DNA of 37,763 nucleotides from an uncultured Eubacteriales bacterium (GTDB lineage: Bacteria; Bacillota; Clostridia; UBA1381). Within the stretch, counting starts at the first letter, position 1. Every line of letters starts with the position of its first letter. Location: positions 1 to 37,763 of the forward strand of contig CAJKHT010000020.1 in assembly GCA_905199755.1 (NCBI GenBank), written 5' to 3'. Under the pieces are notes generated by a model. The model saw only the letters and a program-made list of their open reading frames with translations, was not told the origin of the DNA and searched no databases. Positions 16,730 to 25,220 of the stretch are shown here, in pieces. The translations under genes and the position numbers were made by a program.

Positions 16730-18511
16730 TTATCTGTACATAGGACCGTACTTCTTGCAAGCCGCATAATCCGCAGCCTGTGCGTCCTCCGTTCCGAATG
16801 CCGACCATGCGTGAGGTCTGTAAACCTTTTCTTCGGGAACATTGTGCATTGTTACGGGTATTCTCAGCATTGACGCAAGCGTGATTATATCCGCACCTAC
16901 GTGTCCGCCGATTGTTACACCGTGATTTGCTCCCCAGTTTGCCATAACCGAATACACATCCTTAAATGCGCCCTTGCCCGTAAGAATAGGTGCAAACCAT
17001 GTTGTGGGCCATGTGGGGTCTGTTCTCTTGTCAAGCTTTTCGTGGATTTCGTCGGGCAGTACACAGGTGTAACCCTCCGCAATCTGAATAACGGGGCCTA
17101 TTCCCTCGATAAGATTTACTCTTAACATTGTGATAGGCATTTCCGCTTCCGTCTTGAAATGGCTCGAGAAACCGCCGCCGCGGAAATATTCATAGTCCGC
17201 TCTGCACCAGTCTGTCGCCTTTAAGCAAGCGTCAATATCCTTGTCGGTCATATTCCACCATTCTTTGATTGTACCGTTTCCGTCTGCGTCCTTAGCCGCA
17301 CCCGTGCAGTCCATTGCCGTTGCGCCGGAATTGATAAGGTGCATAATTCCGTCCTTTGCATAGCCTGTCAGTTCTTTTCCCGTAACGCGTTTTACCGCAT
17401 CGGGTGACCAGTATGTACGTACATCATGGAATGCCGGAGCTTTTCCGGTAAGAAGTGTTGCAAACATCATTGAGATGCCGTTTAACGTATCGTTTTCGGT
17501 TGCAAACGGTGTAGGCATCTTTTTGCCGTTCCAGTTAAAGGAGCTTGCCATTAACGATTCCGTAAAGTCTGCATTGGGCAGCCAGTCCGTCCAGTTACGC
17601 TGTCCCTGGAAACCGCCGGCAATCGCATTCTTGCCGAGTGCCTCCTCGTGCCAGCCCATTTCGTCAAGCTTCGGATTTCCGTAAAGAATATCGTTTACGA
17701 TAATTGTAAACTTTGCAATGAACTCCCAATCCTTATCCGCGTCAACAACCTTTGATTTTTTGATAATTTCGGGGAAATTCTTTCCTGCGTTTTTATCAAA
17801 GCCCTCGGGGCAGTTCGCCTTTATCCATTTAAGAGCCTTTTCGTATTCGTCATGATCGTAAATGCCGAGCGTTATACGTCTTAAAATTTCCGTTAAATCC
17901 ACAAACTCCGCGCGTATACCGAGATACTTCTGCATGAATGACATATCGCAGTATGAGCCTGCAATACCCATTGCAACGCCGCCCAGATTTACATATGCCT
18001 TGTCCTTCATCTGACCGACCGCAATCGCACCCTTTGCCCAGCGAATCATCTTTTCCGCAACATCATCGGGAACGCTGTTATCGTCAATGTCCTGCACATC
18101 GTGACCGTACATCGAGAATGCCGGAAGTCCTCGCTGTGCAAATGCAGCCATAACCGCCGCAAGATAAACCGCACCCGGTCTTTCCGTGCCGTTAAAGCCC
18201 CATACGGCTTTAACCGTATCGCCCGACAAGTCCATTGTTTCCGAACCGTAGCACCAGCAGGGTGTTACGGCAAGGCTTGCGCATACGTTCTGTGTGCTGA
18301 AATATTCCGCACATTTTGCCGCTTCCGCACCGCCGCCGATTGTGCAGGGCGAAATCACACACTCAACGGGTGTTCCGTCCTGGTAATGCACATTCTTTTC
18401 GATAAGCTCCTTTGCGGCTTTTGCCATTGCCATTGTTTTTTCTTCAAGGCTTTCTCTTACGCCGCCCCATCGGCCGTCAATTGTCGGTCGTATGCCTATT
18501 TTCGGTTTCAT
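16730..18511 (-). CDS. fucI: L-fucose isomerase
   Basis: A 593-residue protein, nearly the length of E. coli FucI (591), that converts L-fucose to L-fuculose (and can act on D-arabinose) using a divalent metal, usually Mn2+. The opening KIGIRPTIDGRWGGVRESLEEKTM is a family hallmark (abbreviated KIGIRPTIDGR here), and the metal/active-site regions are visible: GGFQGQRNWTDW, ATENDTLNGISM and GGHVGADIITL. AAGGAGG precedes the ATG. Fuculokinase and aldolase genes are not in the window, so the rest of the pathway lies elsewhere. It is divergent from an AraC regulator, the probable activator, and followed by its own terminator. It fits use of host mucin or plant fucose. Confidence 0.95.
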   Translation of the reverse strand: MKPKIGIRPTIDGRWGGVRESLEEKTMAMAKAAKELIEKNVHYQDGTPVECVISPCTIGGGAEAAKCAEYFSTQNVCASLAVTPCWCYGSETMDLSGDTVKAVWGFNGTERPGAVYLAAVMAAFAQRGLPAFSMYGHDVQDIDDNSVPDDVAEKMIRWAKGAIAVGQMKDKAYVNLGGVAMGIAGSYCDMSFMQKYLGIRAEFVDLTEILRRITLGIYDHDEYEKALKWIKANCPEGFDKNAGKNFPEIIKKSKVVDADKDWEFIAKFTIIVNDILYGNPKLDEMGWHEEALGKNAIAGGFQGQRNWTDWLPNADFTESLMASSFNWNGKKMPTPFATENDTLNGISMMFATLLTGKAPAFHDVRTYWSPDAVKRVTGKELTGYAKDGIMHLINSGATAMDCTGAAKDADGNGTIKEWWNMTDKDIDACLKATDWCRADYEYFRGGGFSSHFKTEAEMPITMLRVNLIEGIGPVIQIAEGYTCVLPDEIHEKLDKRTDPTWPTTWFAPILTGKGAFKDVYSVMANWGANHGVTIGGHVGADIITLASMLRIPVTMHNVPEEKVYRPHAWSAFGTEDAQAADYAACKKYGPMYR

Positions 18512-18540
18512 AAAAATTCCTCCTTATATATTTGTTCATA

Positions 18541-18590
18541 ATTGACTTTAAATTATATGTATTGACATTTTTCAAAAACTGTCGTACACT
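18541..18590 (+). promoter_or_regulatory. Regulatory region between fucI and its AraC regulator
   Basis: TTGACA (18562-18567), 17-base spacer and TACACT (18585-18590) form a plausible promoter for the AraC gene. Overlapping it, ATTGAC occurs twice in direct orientation 20 bases apart (18541 and 18561), two helical turns, the usual geometry of AraC half-sites. A TATAAT-like -10 for fucI lies at 18552-18557 on the minus strand, between the repeats. Confidence 0.4.
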
Positions 18591-18683
18591 TATACTGTAA
18601 TAACTTAATTGTATCATATTCAAGGTGAATTTCAATGATATTAATTTGCAGATAATTGTTCAAAATCGACGTTGGAGGTTGTT

Positions 18684-19427
18684 ATGTCCGATATAGAAAG
18701 AGTGTATAAATACGGAAAAACCGCGGTCGGAAAAAGCTGGGATTTCAGGACTTTGAAAAACCTGAACAGACTGTATTACATTCATGAGGGTGAAGGCACA
18801 TACATTCATAACGGCAAGGAATACGGCTTTATTCCGGGCATGCTCTATTTTCTGCCGTACACGGTGAAAATCCGTCCGAAAGGCGATCCGAAAAATCCGC
18901 TGCTCCATTCCTACGCGGATTTTGAGCTTATACCCCCGATTACGGCGAATGAGCCGATTATATTCGATCCCGCAAAAGACAGCATGACGGAAACCGCCTG
19001 CACCGTATTTTTAAAGGGTGCGGAGCTTGCCGCCTGCGGCAGATTAAACTGTTCGGATATGTCCGATGAGCTTACGGGATTTTGCTTTTCCGCCGTTAAA
19101 TTTCTTGCACTGCACATTTCGGAGGCAAACGGATTTCTGCCCGTCAATGACGAGATTGTTATAGATGCGCTCGAATATATGCTCGGGAATATTCATGAGC
19201 ATATAAAAATCCGCGACATTGCAAAACGGTACTATATATCGGAGGACGTATTTATAAGAAGATTTTCCAAGGTTATGAGCATAACCCCGTATGCATGGCT
19301 TAAAAACATACGTTTAAAAACGGCGCGTTCTCTTCTGGATAACCGCAGCAGCCTTACGGCTGCCGCCGCGGCAGTCGGATATTCGGACGCTTCGGCATTG
19401 CTGCATGCATTGAAAAGGCAAAAATAG
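18684..19427 (+). CDS. AraC-family regulator, probable fucose-gene activator
   Basis: A 247-residue regulator. N-terminal cupin-like ligand domain: LNRLYYIHEGEGTYIHNG, then FIPGMLYFLPYTVKI. C-terminal DNA-binding part: IKIRDIAKRYYISEDVFIRRFSKVMSITPYAWL is the first helix-turn-helix, and TAAAAAVGYSDASALLHALKRQK begins the second. The second motif stops early: the usual FxxxFKKxxGxxPxxYR ending is missing, so the protein may be shortened at the C-terminus. ATG at 18684 is chosen because GGAGG lies seven bases upstream. The sensed ligand is probably an L-fucose metabolite, inferred only from the divergent fucI. It ends one base before the convergent DUF4830 gene. Confidence 0.85.
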   Translation: MSDIERVYKYGKTAVGKSWDFRTLKNLNRLYYIHEGEGTYIHNGKEYGFIPGMLYFLPYTVKIRPKGDPKNPLLHSYADFELIPPITANEPIIFDPAKDSMTETACTVFLKGAELAACGRLNCSDMSDELTGFCFSAVKFLALHISEANGFLPVNDEIVIDALEYMLGNIHEHIKIRDIAKRYYISEDVFIRRFSKVMSITPYAWLKNIRLKTARSLLDNRSSLTAAAAAVGYSDASALLHALKRQK

Positions 19428-19428
19428 A

Positions 19429-19842
19429 TTATTTTAAGGTTTCCTTAAGTCCGTGCATAAATCCGCAAAGACTTACGGTGCATATATCGCCGCCTATGGG
19501 TTTTCCGTCTATGCTGATTACGTTTGCACGCACGTCCTCATCGACCTTTACGGGATAATTTGTTACCTTATATGTATACCGCATGCCCTTTTTTCCCATA
19601 TACGGTCTTAAATCAAAGCCGGATTTAAGCTGCATTTCGTTATACCTTTCATACACCTTGTCAAACGGGTCGGGGATAATCACCTCCGCACTTTCAATGC
19701 AGCGGTTCTCGACCTCCCAGCCGCAGTCCGCAAGGAAACGGATATTTGCTTCATCGTCCGCACCCGAGGCAAACAGAGCAAAAACCGCCGTTATGAAAAT
19801 TATGGAAATAACAGCAATTAAATACATTCTTTTTCTCCTCAT
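19429..19842 (-). CDS. DUF4830-domain protein, membrane-anchored or secreted
   Basis: A 137-residue protein of unknown function. It has a basic start and one hydrophobic stretch (about residues 5-26, LIAVISIIFITAVFALFA), i.e. a signal peptide or membrane anchor, then the DUF4830 core: an ESAEVIIPDPFDKVYERYNE region, RYTYKVTNYP, VRANVISIDGKPIGGDICTV and GFMHGL at the end. ATG at 19842 follows GGAG by six bases; another ATG at 19827 also has AGGAG before it, so the start is uncertain by five residues. It converges on the AraC gene with a single base between stop codons and no clear shared terminator. Confidence 0.75.
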   Translation of the reverse strand: MRRKRMYLIAVISIIFITAVFALFASGADDEANIRFLADCGWEVENRCIESAEVIIPDPFDKVYERYNEMQLKSGFDLRPYMGKKGMRYTYKVTNYPVKVDEDVRANVISIDGKPIGGDICTVSLCGFMHGLKETLK

Positions 19843-20011
19843 TTTAATCTCCATTCTCACACAAAATTCGTATATTAAATTATATCTTGTTTCGATTACT
19901 TATATTCCCATGTTTAAATATAAGGGACATGCAAAAACTACATTCAGAATTGTTTTATCCGACACAAAAAATCAATTCAGACATTATACGATTTAAAAGG
20001 AGATGAGAACA

Positions 20012-20215
20012 TTGAACAAAGCTTCGCTTATACTTGTAATAATCGGTGCGATAAACTGGCTTTTGATAGGACTTTTCAAATTCGACCTTGTGGGCGCAAT
20101 ATTCGGCGGTCAGGCTGCGGTTGTTTCGAGAATAATTTTTATTATTGTAGGTCTTGCCGGTCTGTGGTGCATAAATCTTTTGTTTAAGAGTACTACCGAG
20201 ATAAAAAACAGCTAA
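20012..20215 (+). CDS. DUF378 small membrane protein
   Basis: About 67 residues, with two membrane segments (LILVIIGAINWLLIGLF and IIFIIVGLAGLWCINLLF) joined by a short loop, matching the DUF378/YuzA family (function unknown). The start is probably TTG at 20012, nine bases after AGGAG; the ATG at 20003 touches the same Shine-Dalgarno and is an unlikely start. It is monocistronic, divergent from the DUF4830 gene, and followed by a terminator. Confidence 0.85.
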   Translation: MNKASLILVIIGAINWLLIGLFKFDLVGAIFGGQAAVVSRIIFIIVGLAGLWCINLLFKSTTEIKNS

Positions 20216-20225
20216 ACAAAAGAAC

Positions 20226-20275
20226 GGGACTGCGGCAGAGATACGGAAGGTATACCACGCTGCAGTCCCTTTATT
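20226..20275 (+). terminator. Terminator after the DUF378 gene
   Basis: Stem GGGACTGC (20226-20233) / GCAGTCCC (20262-20269) with a 28-base loop that contains the palindrome GGTATACC, followed by TTTATTTT. The long loop is unusual. Confidence 0.65.
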
Positions 20276-20527
20276 TTACAGTGAATCCGATAAAAAGATG
20301 AACGCCAGTGCCGCAAGCAGCAGCTTATCGCTGCAGTCGTCCATAAGCAGCAGTAAAATCACCGCAAGAAGAATAATATCGTCATTTTGAATATTGTCAA
20401 GCAAGCCGCCGCCCTTATGCGGCTTTTTTTCCTCCGGCTTTTTTGCGGGAGGCTTACATTCCGGCTTTTTCTCCCTGTTATACATAACCGGCTCGGGCAT
20501 ATTGTTTACGCTGTAGCTGCGATACAT
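20276..20527 (-). CDS. Small Pro/Lys-rich protein with acidic-hydrophobic C-terminal repeats
   Basis: 83 residues, not recognised. The N-terminal half is rich in Pro and Lys (EKKPECKPPAKKPEEKKPHK), a likely flexible linker. The C-terminal half has two 13-15-residue hydrophobic runs each bracketed by Asp: DDIILLAVILLLLMDD and DKLLLAALAFIFLSD. They are long enough for a membrane hairpin but the flanking acids are unusual. GGAGTGA precedes the ATG. Last gene of a three-gene run with 21-22-base gaps. I am confident it is a gene, not of any function. Confidence 0.75.
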   Translation of the reverse strand: MYRSYSVNNMPEPVMYNREKKPECKPPAKKPEEKKPHKGGGLLDNIQNDDIILLAVILLLLMDDCSDKLLLAALAFIFLSDSL

Positions 20528-20549
20528 TCTTCGTCACTCCTTCGGGGTT

Positions 20550-20849
20550 TTATTGCTGTCTGAATACTCCTGCAAGCTTTGTAATATTTAAAAGTCTTAC
20601 CGCATTGTCTATCGAATTTCTGCGCTCAGTACGCATATACGGTCTCAAGGACATAAGAAGTCTTGACCGCGGATCGTTTTTATCGTTTGTGATTTTAGAA
20701 ATTATATCACGCATCTGCATAATGTATTCAAGACTGTTATCGTTCGCTCCGCCGCCGGAGGAGTCCGACAGCGAGCTTACAACGCTTTTTATTTTATCCT
20801 CGGCATCGTCACCCAAAAGACCTTTTAAGGTTTCCATTGCATCCGCCAT
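20550..20849 (-). CDS. Hypothetical small helical protein
   Basis: 99 residues, not recognised. Predicted mostly helical: METLKGLLGDDAEDKIKSVV at the start, a Ser/Gly-rich linker (SSGGGANDN), and a basic C-terminal half (RLLMSLRPYMRTERRNSID, then AVRLLNITKLAGVF). No signal peptide or membrane segment. The GGGGGTGA site precedes the ATG. Middle gene of the small-protein operon, 21 bases after the 77-residue gene and 22 before the Pro/Lys-rich gene. Confidence 0.75.
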   Translation of the reverse strand: MADAMETLKGLLGDDAEDKIKSVVSSLSDSSGGGANDNSLEYIMQMRDIISKITNDKNDPRSRLLMSLRPYMRTERRNSIDNAVRLLNITKLAGVFRQQ

Positions 20850-20870
20850 TCAAATCACCCCCCGGCCGCG

Positions 20871-21104
20871 TTACAGCGATGATATAATCTTCATTATGTC
20901 TTTCGTATTCATGCCGCGCAGTCTGCGCTTTACCTCCTCGGAATCAAGCTTTTCAAACTCTCGCATAAGCTTTGCCTTTTCGGAATCATTAAGCTGACTT
21001 TTCAGATTTTTTCCTTTCGATGAATTGAGAAAATTATTTATCTCGCGCAATTGATTTTGGTCAAAGCTTTTTAATATGTTCTCAAGTTTTGAATTCATTG
21101 CCAT
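20871..21104 (-). CDS. Hypothetical small charged helical protein
   Basis: About 77 residues, not recognised. Almost entirely charged helix (LRGMNTKDIMKIISSL at the end, KLDSEEVKRRLR before it), with no cysteine and no membrane segment. ATG at 21104 is preferred over TTG at 21107 and ATG at 21098 because of the spacing from AGAGGA. First gene of the small-protein operon; a TATAAT-like -10 lies about 40 bases upstream inside the tail of the neighbouring operon's terminator, but its -35 is poor. Confidence 0.7.
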   Translation of the reverse strand: MAMNSKLENILKSFDQNQLREINNFLNSSKGKNLKSQLNDSEKAKLMREFEKLDSEEVKRRLRGMNTKDIMKIISSL

Positions 21105-21160
21105 CAAATCCTCTCTGTACTAAATAATTATGATTTCTGTATTTATTATATGCTCCGCAC

Positions 21161-21197
21161 AAAAAAAAGAGCATGTACCTTTTTAAAGGGTACATGC
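21161..21197 (-). terminator. Terminator of the surface-polysaccharide operon
   Basis: Perfect 9-bp stem GCATGTACC / GGTACATGC (21171-21179, 21189-21197) followed on the minus strand by TCTTTTTTTTTG. It starts 12 bases past the last DUF4330 stop codon. Confidence 0.92.
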
Positions 21198-21208
21198 CCG
21201 CATATGCT

Positions 21209-21703
21209 TTATTTTTGTACAACCTCAACACTTTTTATCTCGCCCGAGGATTTGCAGTACTGTGTGAATAAATCAACATATCTGCCTACCGAAAGCTCCG
21301 TTGAATCGTCAAGGATATATCCCTCGTCGGACTCCTTGCCGTCCGCACGTATTGTCACCTCGCAGGTGTATCTGTCGGGAACCTTTGCCGCAACAATGCG
21401 TCCGTCCGAGGTTGTTACGTTTTCCTCCGCAGCTTCGACCTTAACGTCCACAATTTCGCCGAGTACCTTTTCCGAACGCTTATCGGTCAGGTTGCCGCCT
21501 TTCTTTAATGCATTCACCGTATAATCTCTTATGGAGCTTACACGTATTACGTATTCAAATGTCTCATGGGATTTAACCGAGCCTGTTATGCGGCTTTTGT
21601 ATCTTACGCCTATACCTGCCGCAACAAGCACAACAAGCACAATCGCCATAACGTCTATTATGCTGATTTTTCCGCCCAGCTTTCCGTTCTTATCCATTAC
21701 CAT
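21209..21703 (-). CDS. DUF4330-domain membrane-anchored protein (second copy)
   Basis: 164 residues. After GKLGGKISIID there is a single membrane segment (about 18-34, VMAIVLVVLVAAGIGV), then an extracytoplasmic beta-rich domain with FEYVIRVSSIRDYTVNALKKG, characteristic of DUF4330. Function unknown; these genes are commonly found beside O-antigen-ligase and glycosyltransferase genes, as here, suggesting a role in polymer export or attachment. ATG at 21703 has GGGAGG upstream. It is 18 bases after its paralogue and ends the operon. Confidence 0.85.
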   Translation of the reverse strand: MVMDKNGKLGGKISIIDVMAIVLVVLVAAGIGVRYKSRITGSVKSHETFEYVIRVSSIRDYTVNALKKGGNLTDKRSEKVLGEIVDVKVEAAEENVTTSDGRIVAAKVPDRYTCEVTIRADGKESDEGYILDDSTELSVGRYVDLFTQYCKSSGEIKSVEVVQK

Positions 21704-21721
21704 TACTCTTTGCCTCCCCTC

Positions 21722-22186
21722 TTATTCCGCAGTTATAACATAGCCCGTTGAAGCAAAGCCTTTTCCTCTTACGGGTATCTCCGCTCCCACCTTTATTGCC
21801 GTATCGCCTGTTTTGATTGCCGTATCCGTTACGGAGCAGTCCGCTTCAACATCTACGTAAATATCAACCTTATCCGCCACAAGCTCATTTACATATGTTC
21901 CCTCAACGCTGTTTAAGCTGAGACGCTCCGACGGCTCCGTTCTTACGCCGGTAATCACGCCGCCGTCTTTTTCCGTCAGGCTTAATGTAACCTTGTCGCC
22001 CTCATGCATTGCCTGTGCAAGCTCGTTGTTTCTTTCTTTCATCATAATGGTGATTTTCACCTTTTCGTTTTCGGACTTATGAAAAAACATAGGTCCCAGC
22101 TTTTTAAATCCCACTGCAATCACGGCGATTATCACAAGTGCAATAACCGTATCTATCACAGTCCAGCTTACTTTTTTCTTTTCCAT
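21722..22186 (-). CDS. DUF4330-like membrane-anchored protein (first copy)
   Basis: 154 residues, with one N-terminal membrane segment (about 9-27, TVIDTVIALVIIAVIAVGF) and an outside domain (VKITIMMKERNNELAQAM, DKVTLSLTEKDGGVITGV, a C-terminal VGAEIPVRGKGFASTGYVI). It shares topology, length and the ending (AEIPVRGKGF versus ELSVGRYVD) loosely with the next gene, so the two look like an old tandem duplication. Probably a heterodimer or sequential pair in surface polymer assembly; inference only. Confidence 0.78.
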   Translation of the reverse strand: MEKKKVSWTVIDTVIALVIIAVIAVGFKKLGPMFFHKSENEKVKITIMMKERNNELAQAMHEGDKVTLSLTEKDGGVITGVRTEPSERLSLNSVEGTYVNELVADKVDIYVDVEADCSVTDTAIKTGDTAIKVGAEIPVRGKGFASTGYVITAE

Positions 22187-22203
22187 TCCGATACCCTCTC
22201 TCC

Positions 22204-23322
22204 TTAGTTTTTATTTATAATCTTCATATATAAATCCTCGGTATTTTGCGTCATTGCCCGGGCGGTAAAAGTTTTTTTGAAAATTTCCTCCGCGCCCTCC
22301 GAAAGCTTATCATAGAGCATATCGTCCGTCAGAAGCTTCCGTATACCGTCCGCCAGTGCCGATGAATTTTTTTTCGGAACGACAAATCCGTTTCTGCCGT
22401 CCTTTATAACTCCGGGATTACCGCCGAAATCCGAAACGACCGCCGGAACACCTATGCTCATTCCCTCCAAAAGCGCAAGGCTTGTAGCCTCTGTGCCGTA
22501 TGATGCGTTAGCCTGAACGTCGGTGATGTTCATGAGCCTGTCAACACCGCTTATGAAGCCTGTGAATATCACATTCTTTTCAAGTCCCATGCTTCGCACC
22601 TTTTCTTTAAGCACGTTTTCGTACGAGCCTGTACCGGCAATGAAAAACTTTGCGTTTATTCCGTCCTTTAATATTTCGTTTGCCGCATCTATAAAATATT
22701 CATGTCCCTTTATATCCTCGAGTCTTGCAACAATGGAAACGACCTTTTCGTCCGCAGTTACGCCGAACTCTTTTCTGATTTCCTCTTTCAGGGCAAAATC
22801 CGCTTTTTTCAGGGGTTCGACACCGTTTAATATAACCGTTATCTTCGATGCGTCCACACCCGTGTCCGTGAGGTTTTCCTTTGCCGCCTCCGCAACGGCT
22901 ATTATGCCGTCCGACAAATAATTGTTTACAAATCCGTTTATCTTTTTCCCTATACCGTGAGAAATACGCTTTGACGGCGGAAACACGCTGTGACGCGTAT
23001 ACACTATTTTTGCCCCTACCTGTTTCGCCGCAATTCGCGCCGACATGCTTGCATGAGTATGCACCAGATCGGGCTTTTCCGCCTTGAATATGCGCCTTAA
23101 TTCCTTGACGGCGCTAAAATCGAGCGACTTGTCCGCAATGCCGTCCGCTTCGATTACCGTTATGCCGAGCTTTTCTATATGCGGCTTTAAAAGGCTGTTT
23201 TTCGGCAGAACCGTCTTTACGTCAAATTTATCATAGTCAAAATTTTCGAGCAGCGTCAGCAGACATTTTCCGGCTCCTCCTATGTTCGTGTCGGAGGATA
23301 CCTCTATTATTTTCTTTTTCAA
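22204..23322 (-). CDS. Glycosyltransferase family 4 protein
   Basis: A GT-B-fold, retaining glycosyltransferase of 372 residues. N-terminal domain starts IIEVSSDTNIGGAGKCLL (donor/acceptor loop GGAGK); the C-terminal domain has VARLEDIKGHEYFIDAA, FIAGTGSYENVL and the nucleotide-sugar motif ATSLALLEGMSIGVPAVVSDFGG (shown in part). It probably adds one sugar to the surface polymer repeat unit on the cytoplasmic side. The start is TTG at 23322, sharing bases with the ligase stop (TTGA), with GAGGAG upstream, so translation is coupled. Confidence 0.9.
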   Translation of the reverse strand: MKKKIIEVSSDTNIGGAGKCLLTLLENFDYDKFDVKTVLPKNSLLKPHIEKLGITVIEADGIADKSLDFSAVKELRRIFKAEKPDLVHTHASMSARIAAKQVGAKIVYTRHSVFPPSKRISHGIGKKINGFVNNYLSDGIIAVAEAAKENLTDTGVDASKITVILNGVEPLKKADFALKEEIRKEFGVTADEKVVSIVARLEDIKGHEYFIDAANEILKDGINAKFFIAGTGSYENVLKEKVRSMGLEKNVIFTGFISGVDRLMNITDVQANASYGTEATSLALLEGMSIGVPAVVSDFGGNPGVIKDGRNGFVVPKKNSSALADGIRKLLTDDMLYDKLSEGAEEIFKKTFTARAMTQNTEDLYMKIINKN

Positions 23323-25202
23323 GAAAGCTCCTCCTCTCCGTTCTTTATATATAAAAGTGCAACTCCCATTGCCATTACCATGAAGAATATTGCCATTACC
23401 CTGTAATTATAGAAGGTATAGTCAAACAGGCTTTGAATGAGGAAGCCCAGAACCGCACTTGCAAGCGCAAGCGCCATGGCGCTGTCCTTGCTCTTTTTGT
23501 AGCCTGTTTTGTAAAGCGAATGCATCTTTTTCATGAACACCGTCTGCATTACAAGGAACACCCCCAGTCCGCTTATTCCCGATTCGGTAAGCAGCTGCAA
23601 AAATGTGTTGTGTGAATGGGGTGCGATTACGGCATTGTACATAAACAGCGGATAAACCTGTCCGAATGCTTTTTCGCCCATGCCTATGCCGCCGAGCCAG
23701 TAATGCTTTAAAAGTCCCATTGTTCCCATCCATATATAAACACGGTATGAGGTTGAGGAGTCCTCCATATTTCCGACGCTGGCAATTCTCTCAACCACGG
23801 TTTGCGGCACCACCATCGGCAGAATGAGTATAACAAGCGGAATAAATCCCCACCATTTGCCCTCGTAAAACGTTACGAAAATCACAACGGAAACCATAAA
23901 GCCTATCCAGCAGCCGCGCGACTGCGTTAAAACAAGGCACAGTCCCATAAGTCCGAATATTGCGAGGTATGCCCATTTTGAAAAGCTTTTTGCCTTTTCC
24001 TTAAGCATGAACACCGCTGCCGAGGGTAAAACCAAAAGCAGATATTCACCGAGTACGTTGGGGTTTGCAAGTGTCGAATAAACTCGCATTGTGTCGTTTT
24101 CAAACATTGTTTCGTCTATCCACGCATTTGCGGTTGTCCAACCGAAAACATACTGCATAACTCCGTAAAGCGCCACAAGCGCTCCCGATATTACAAAAAC
24201 TCTCAGCAGACCGTAAAGCTGCTGCTTTGTTTTTACGGTATTTATAACGATGAAATAAAATCCGGCGAATACGAGGTACATTGCCCATACCTTTAAGCTG
24301 CCGCCCCGTGCAAACGATGCCGCCGACGAAACAAACAGCACCGCCAGAAATACACCTATGCTTAAGCCCAGTCCCTCAAACCGCCATTTGAAGTTCCTGT
24401 CCGAAAGTGCGTGCAGAACAAGCGAAAGCGCCGTCCACATACACAATGCGGCAAGCACCATTGTCGGCACAATCGGCGCGGCAAACACAGCCGCAAACAC
24501 CCCGGCAACGGGATAAAACATCACAAGCAGCATGCCGAATATTCCAAACGGCACCGCCGCTCCGTATAAAAGCGAAAAGCTCATTGCCGCGCCCGTAACA
24601 ACACCTGCCGCCGCAGCTATGCCTATCCTCTTTGCGCCTTTAAGCGCACTCTTATCATAAAAATCAAAATCCACACGTCTGAAGCCGAGTGCGTTTTTTA
24701 TAAACGTCACCACGCCCGACGGATTTAAAAATCCCATAACGTTATAGTCAATAAGCGCCGCAAGAGCACCTGCCGCCGCAAATGCAAGCGCAAATCTCGA
24801 AATCCGTCCGCTTGAAAGCATATGCGCTGCGGTATATGTCACGGACGCACACAAAAGCATAATTCCGAAAAACCGCGTGTTTATCGCCATAAAATTCTGC
24901 ACATACGTATATGAAAATCCGCACAGCGCGCTTTTCGAAGCTCTGTCACTCAGAAAATCTCCCGTTTTTGCGCTTATTTTTTCAAGCAGAGTAAACGGAA
25001 AACGCAAAATCCTGCCCGTCACACTTTTTGCCGAAGCGCCTTTTTTCTCTTTTTCCGCCGCATTTACAAGCACGCTCTTTTTCCATGAAGATGAGCATGC
25101 GCCGTAAATGCGATCTATGACCGCGTAAATTCCGCTTTTCTTAAACATTCCGAAAAATGCCTTGAAAAATGACGCAAGCGAAGTCAAAATCAAGCTGTTC
25201 AT
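23319..25202 (-). CDS. O-antigen ligase/polymerase-like integral membrane protein (Wzy_C)
   Basis: A 627-residue protein with at least ten hydrophobic segments. The C-terminal half carries the Wzy_C/WaaL signature region: LVLTQSRGCWIGFMVSVV, then a large outside loop with YRVYIWMGTMGLLKHYWLGG and APHSHNTFLQLLTESGISG, a conserved ligase motif with His. The first roughly 100 residues are a cytoplasmic extension of unclear role. It probably polymerises the polymer or transfers it to its carrier on the outer face of the membrane. ATG at 25202 follows AAAGGAA. Confidence 0.87.
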   Translation of the reverse strand: MNSLILTSLASFFKAFFGMFKKSGIYAVIDRIYGACSSSWKKSVLVNAAEKEKKGASAKSVTGRILRFPFTLLEKISAKTGDFLSDRASKSALCGFSYTYVQNFMAINTRFFGIMLLCASVTYTAAHMLSSGRISRFALAFAAAGALAALIDYNVMGFLNPSGVVTFIKNALGFRRVDFDFYDKSALKGAKRIGIAAAAGVVTGAAMSFSLLYGAAVPFGIFGMLLVMFYPVAGVFAAVFAAPIVPTMVLAALCMWTALSLVLHALSDRNFKWRFEGLGLSIGVFLAVLFVSSAASFARGGSLKVWAMYLVFAGFYFIVINTVKTKQQLYGLLRVFVISGALVALYGVMQYVFGWTTANAWIDETMFENDTMRVYSTLANPNVLGEYLLLVLPSAAVFMLKEKAKSFSKWAYLAIFGLMGLCLVLTQSRGCWIGFMVSVVIFVTFYEGKWWGFIPLVILILPMVVPQTVVERIASVGNMEDSSTSYRVYIWMGTMGLLKHYWLGGIGMGEKAFGQVYPLFMYNAVIAPHSHNTFLQLLTESGISGLGVFLVMQTVFMKKMHSLYKTGYKKSKDSAMALALASAVLGFLIQSLFDYTFYNYRVMAIFFMVMAMGVALLYIKNGEEELS

Positions 25203-25220
25203 TCAGGTCATTCCTTTCTG

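Noticed and set aside
10870..19842. Prophage or integrative element around the tyrosine recombinase
   Set aside because: No structural, replication, conjugation or excision gene and no flanking tRNA or direct repeat is visible; only the recombinase and one gene remnant hint at past mobility.
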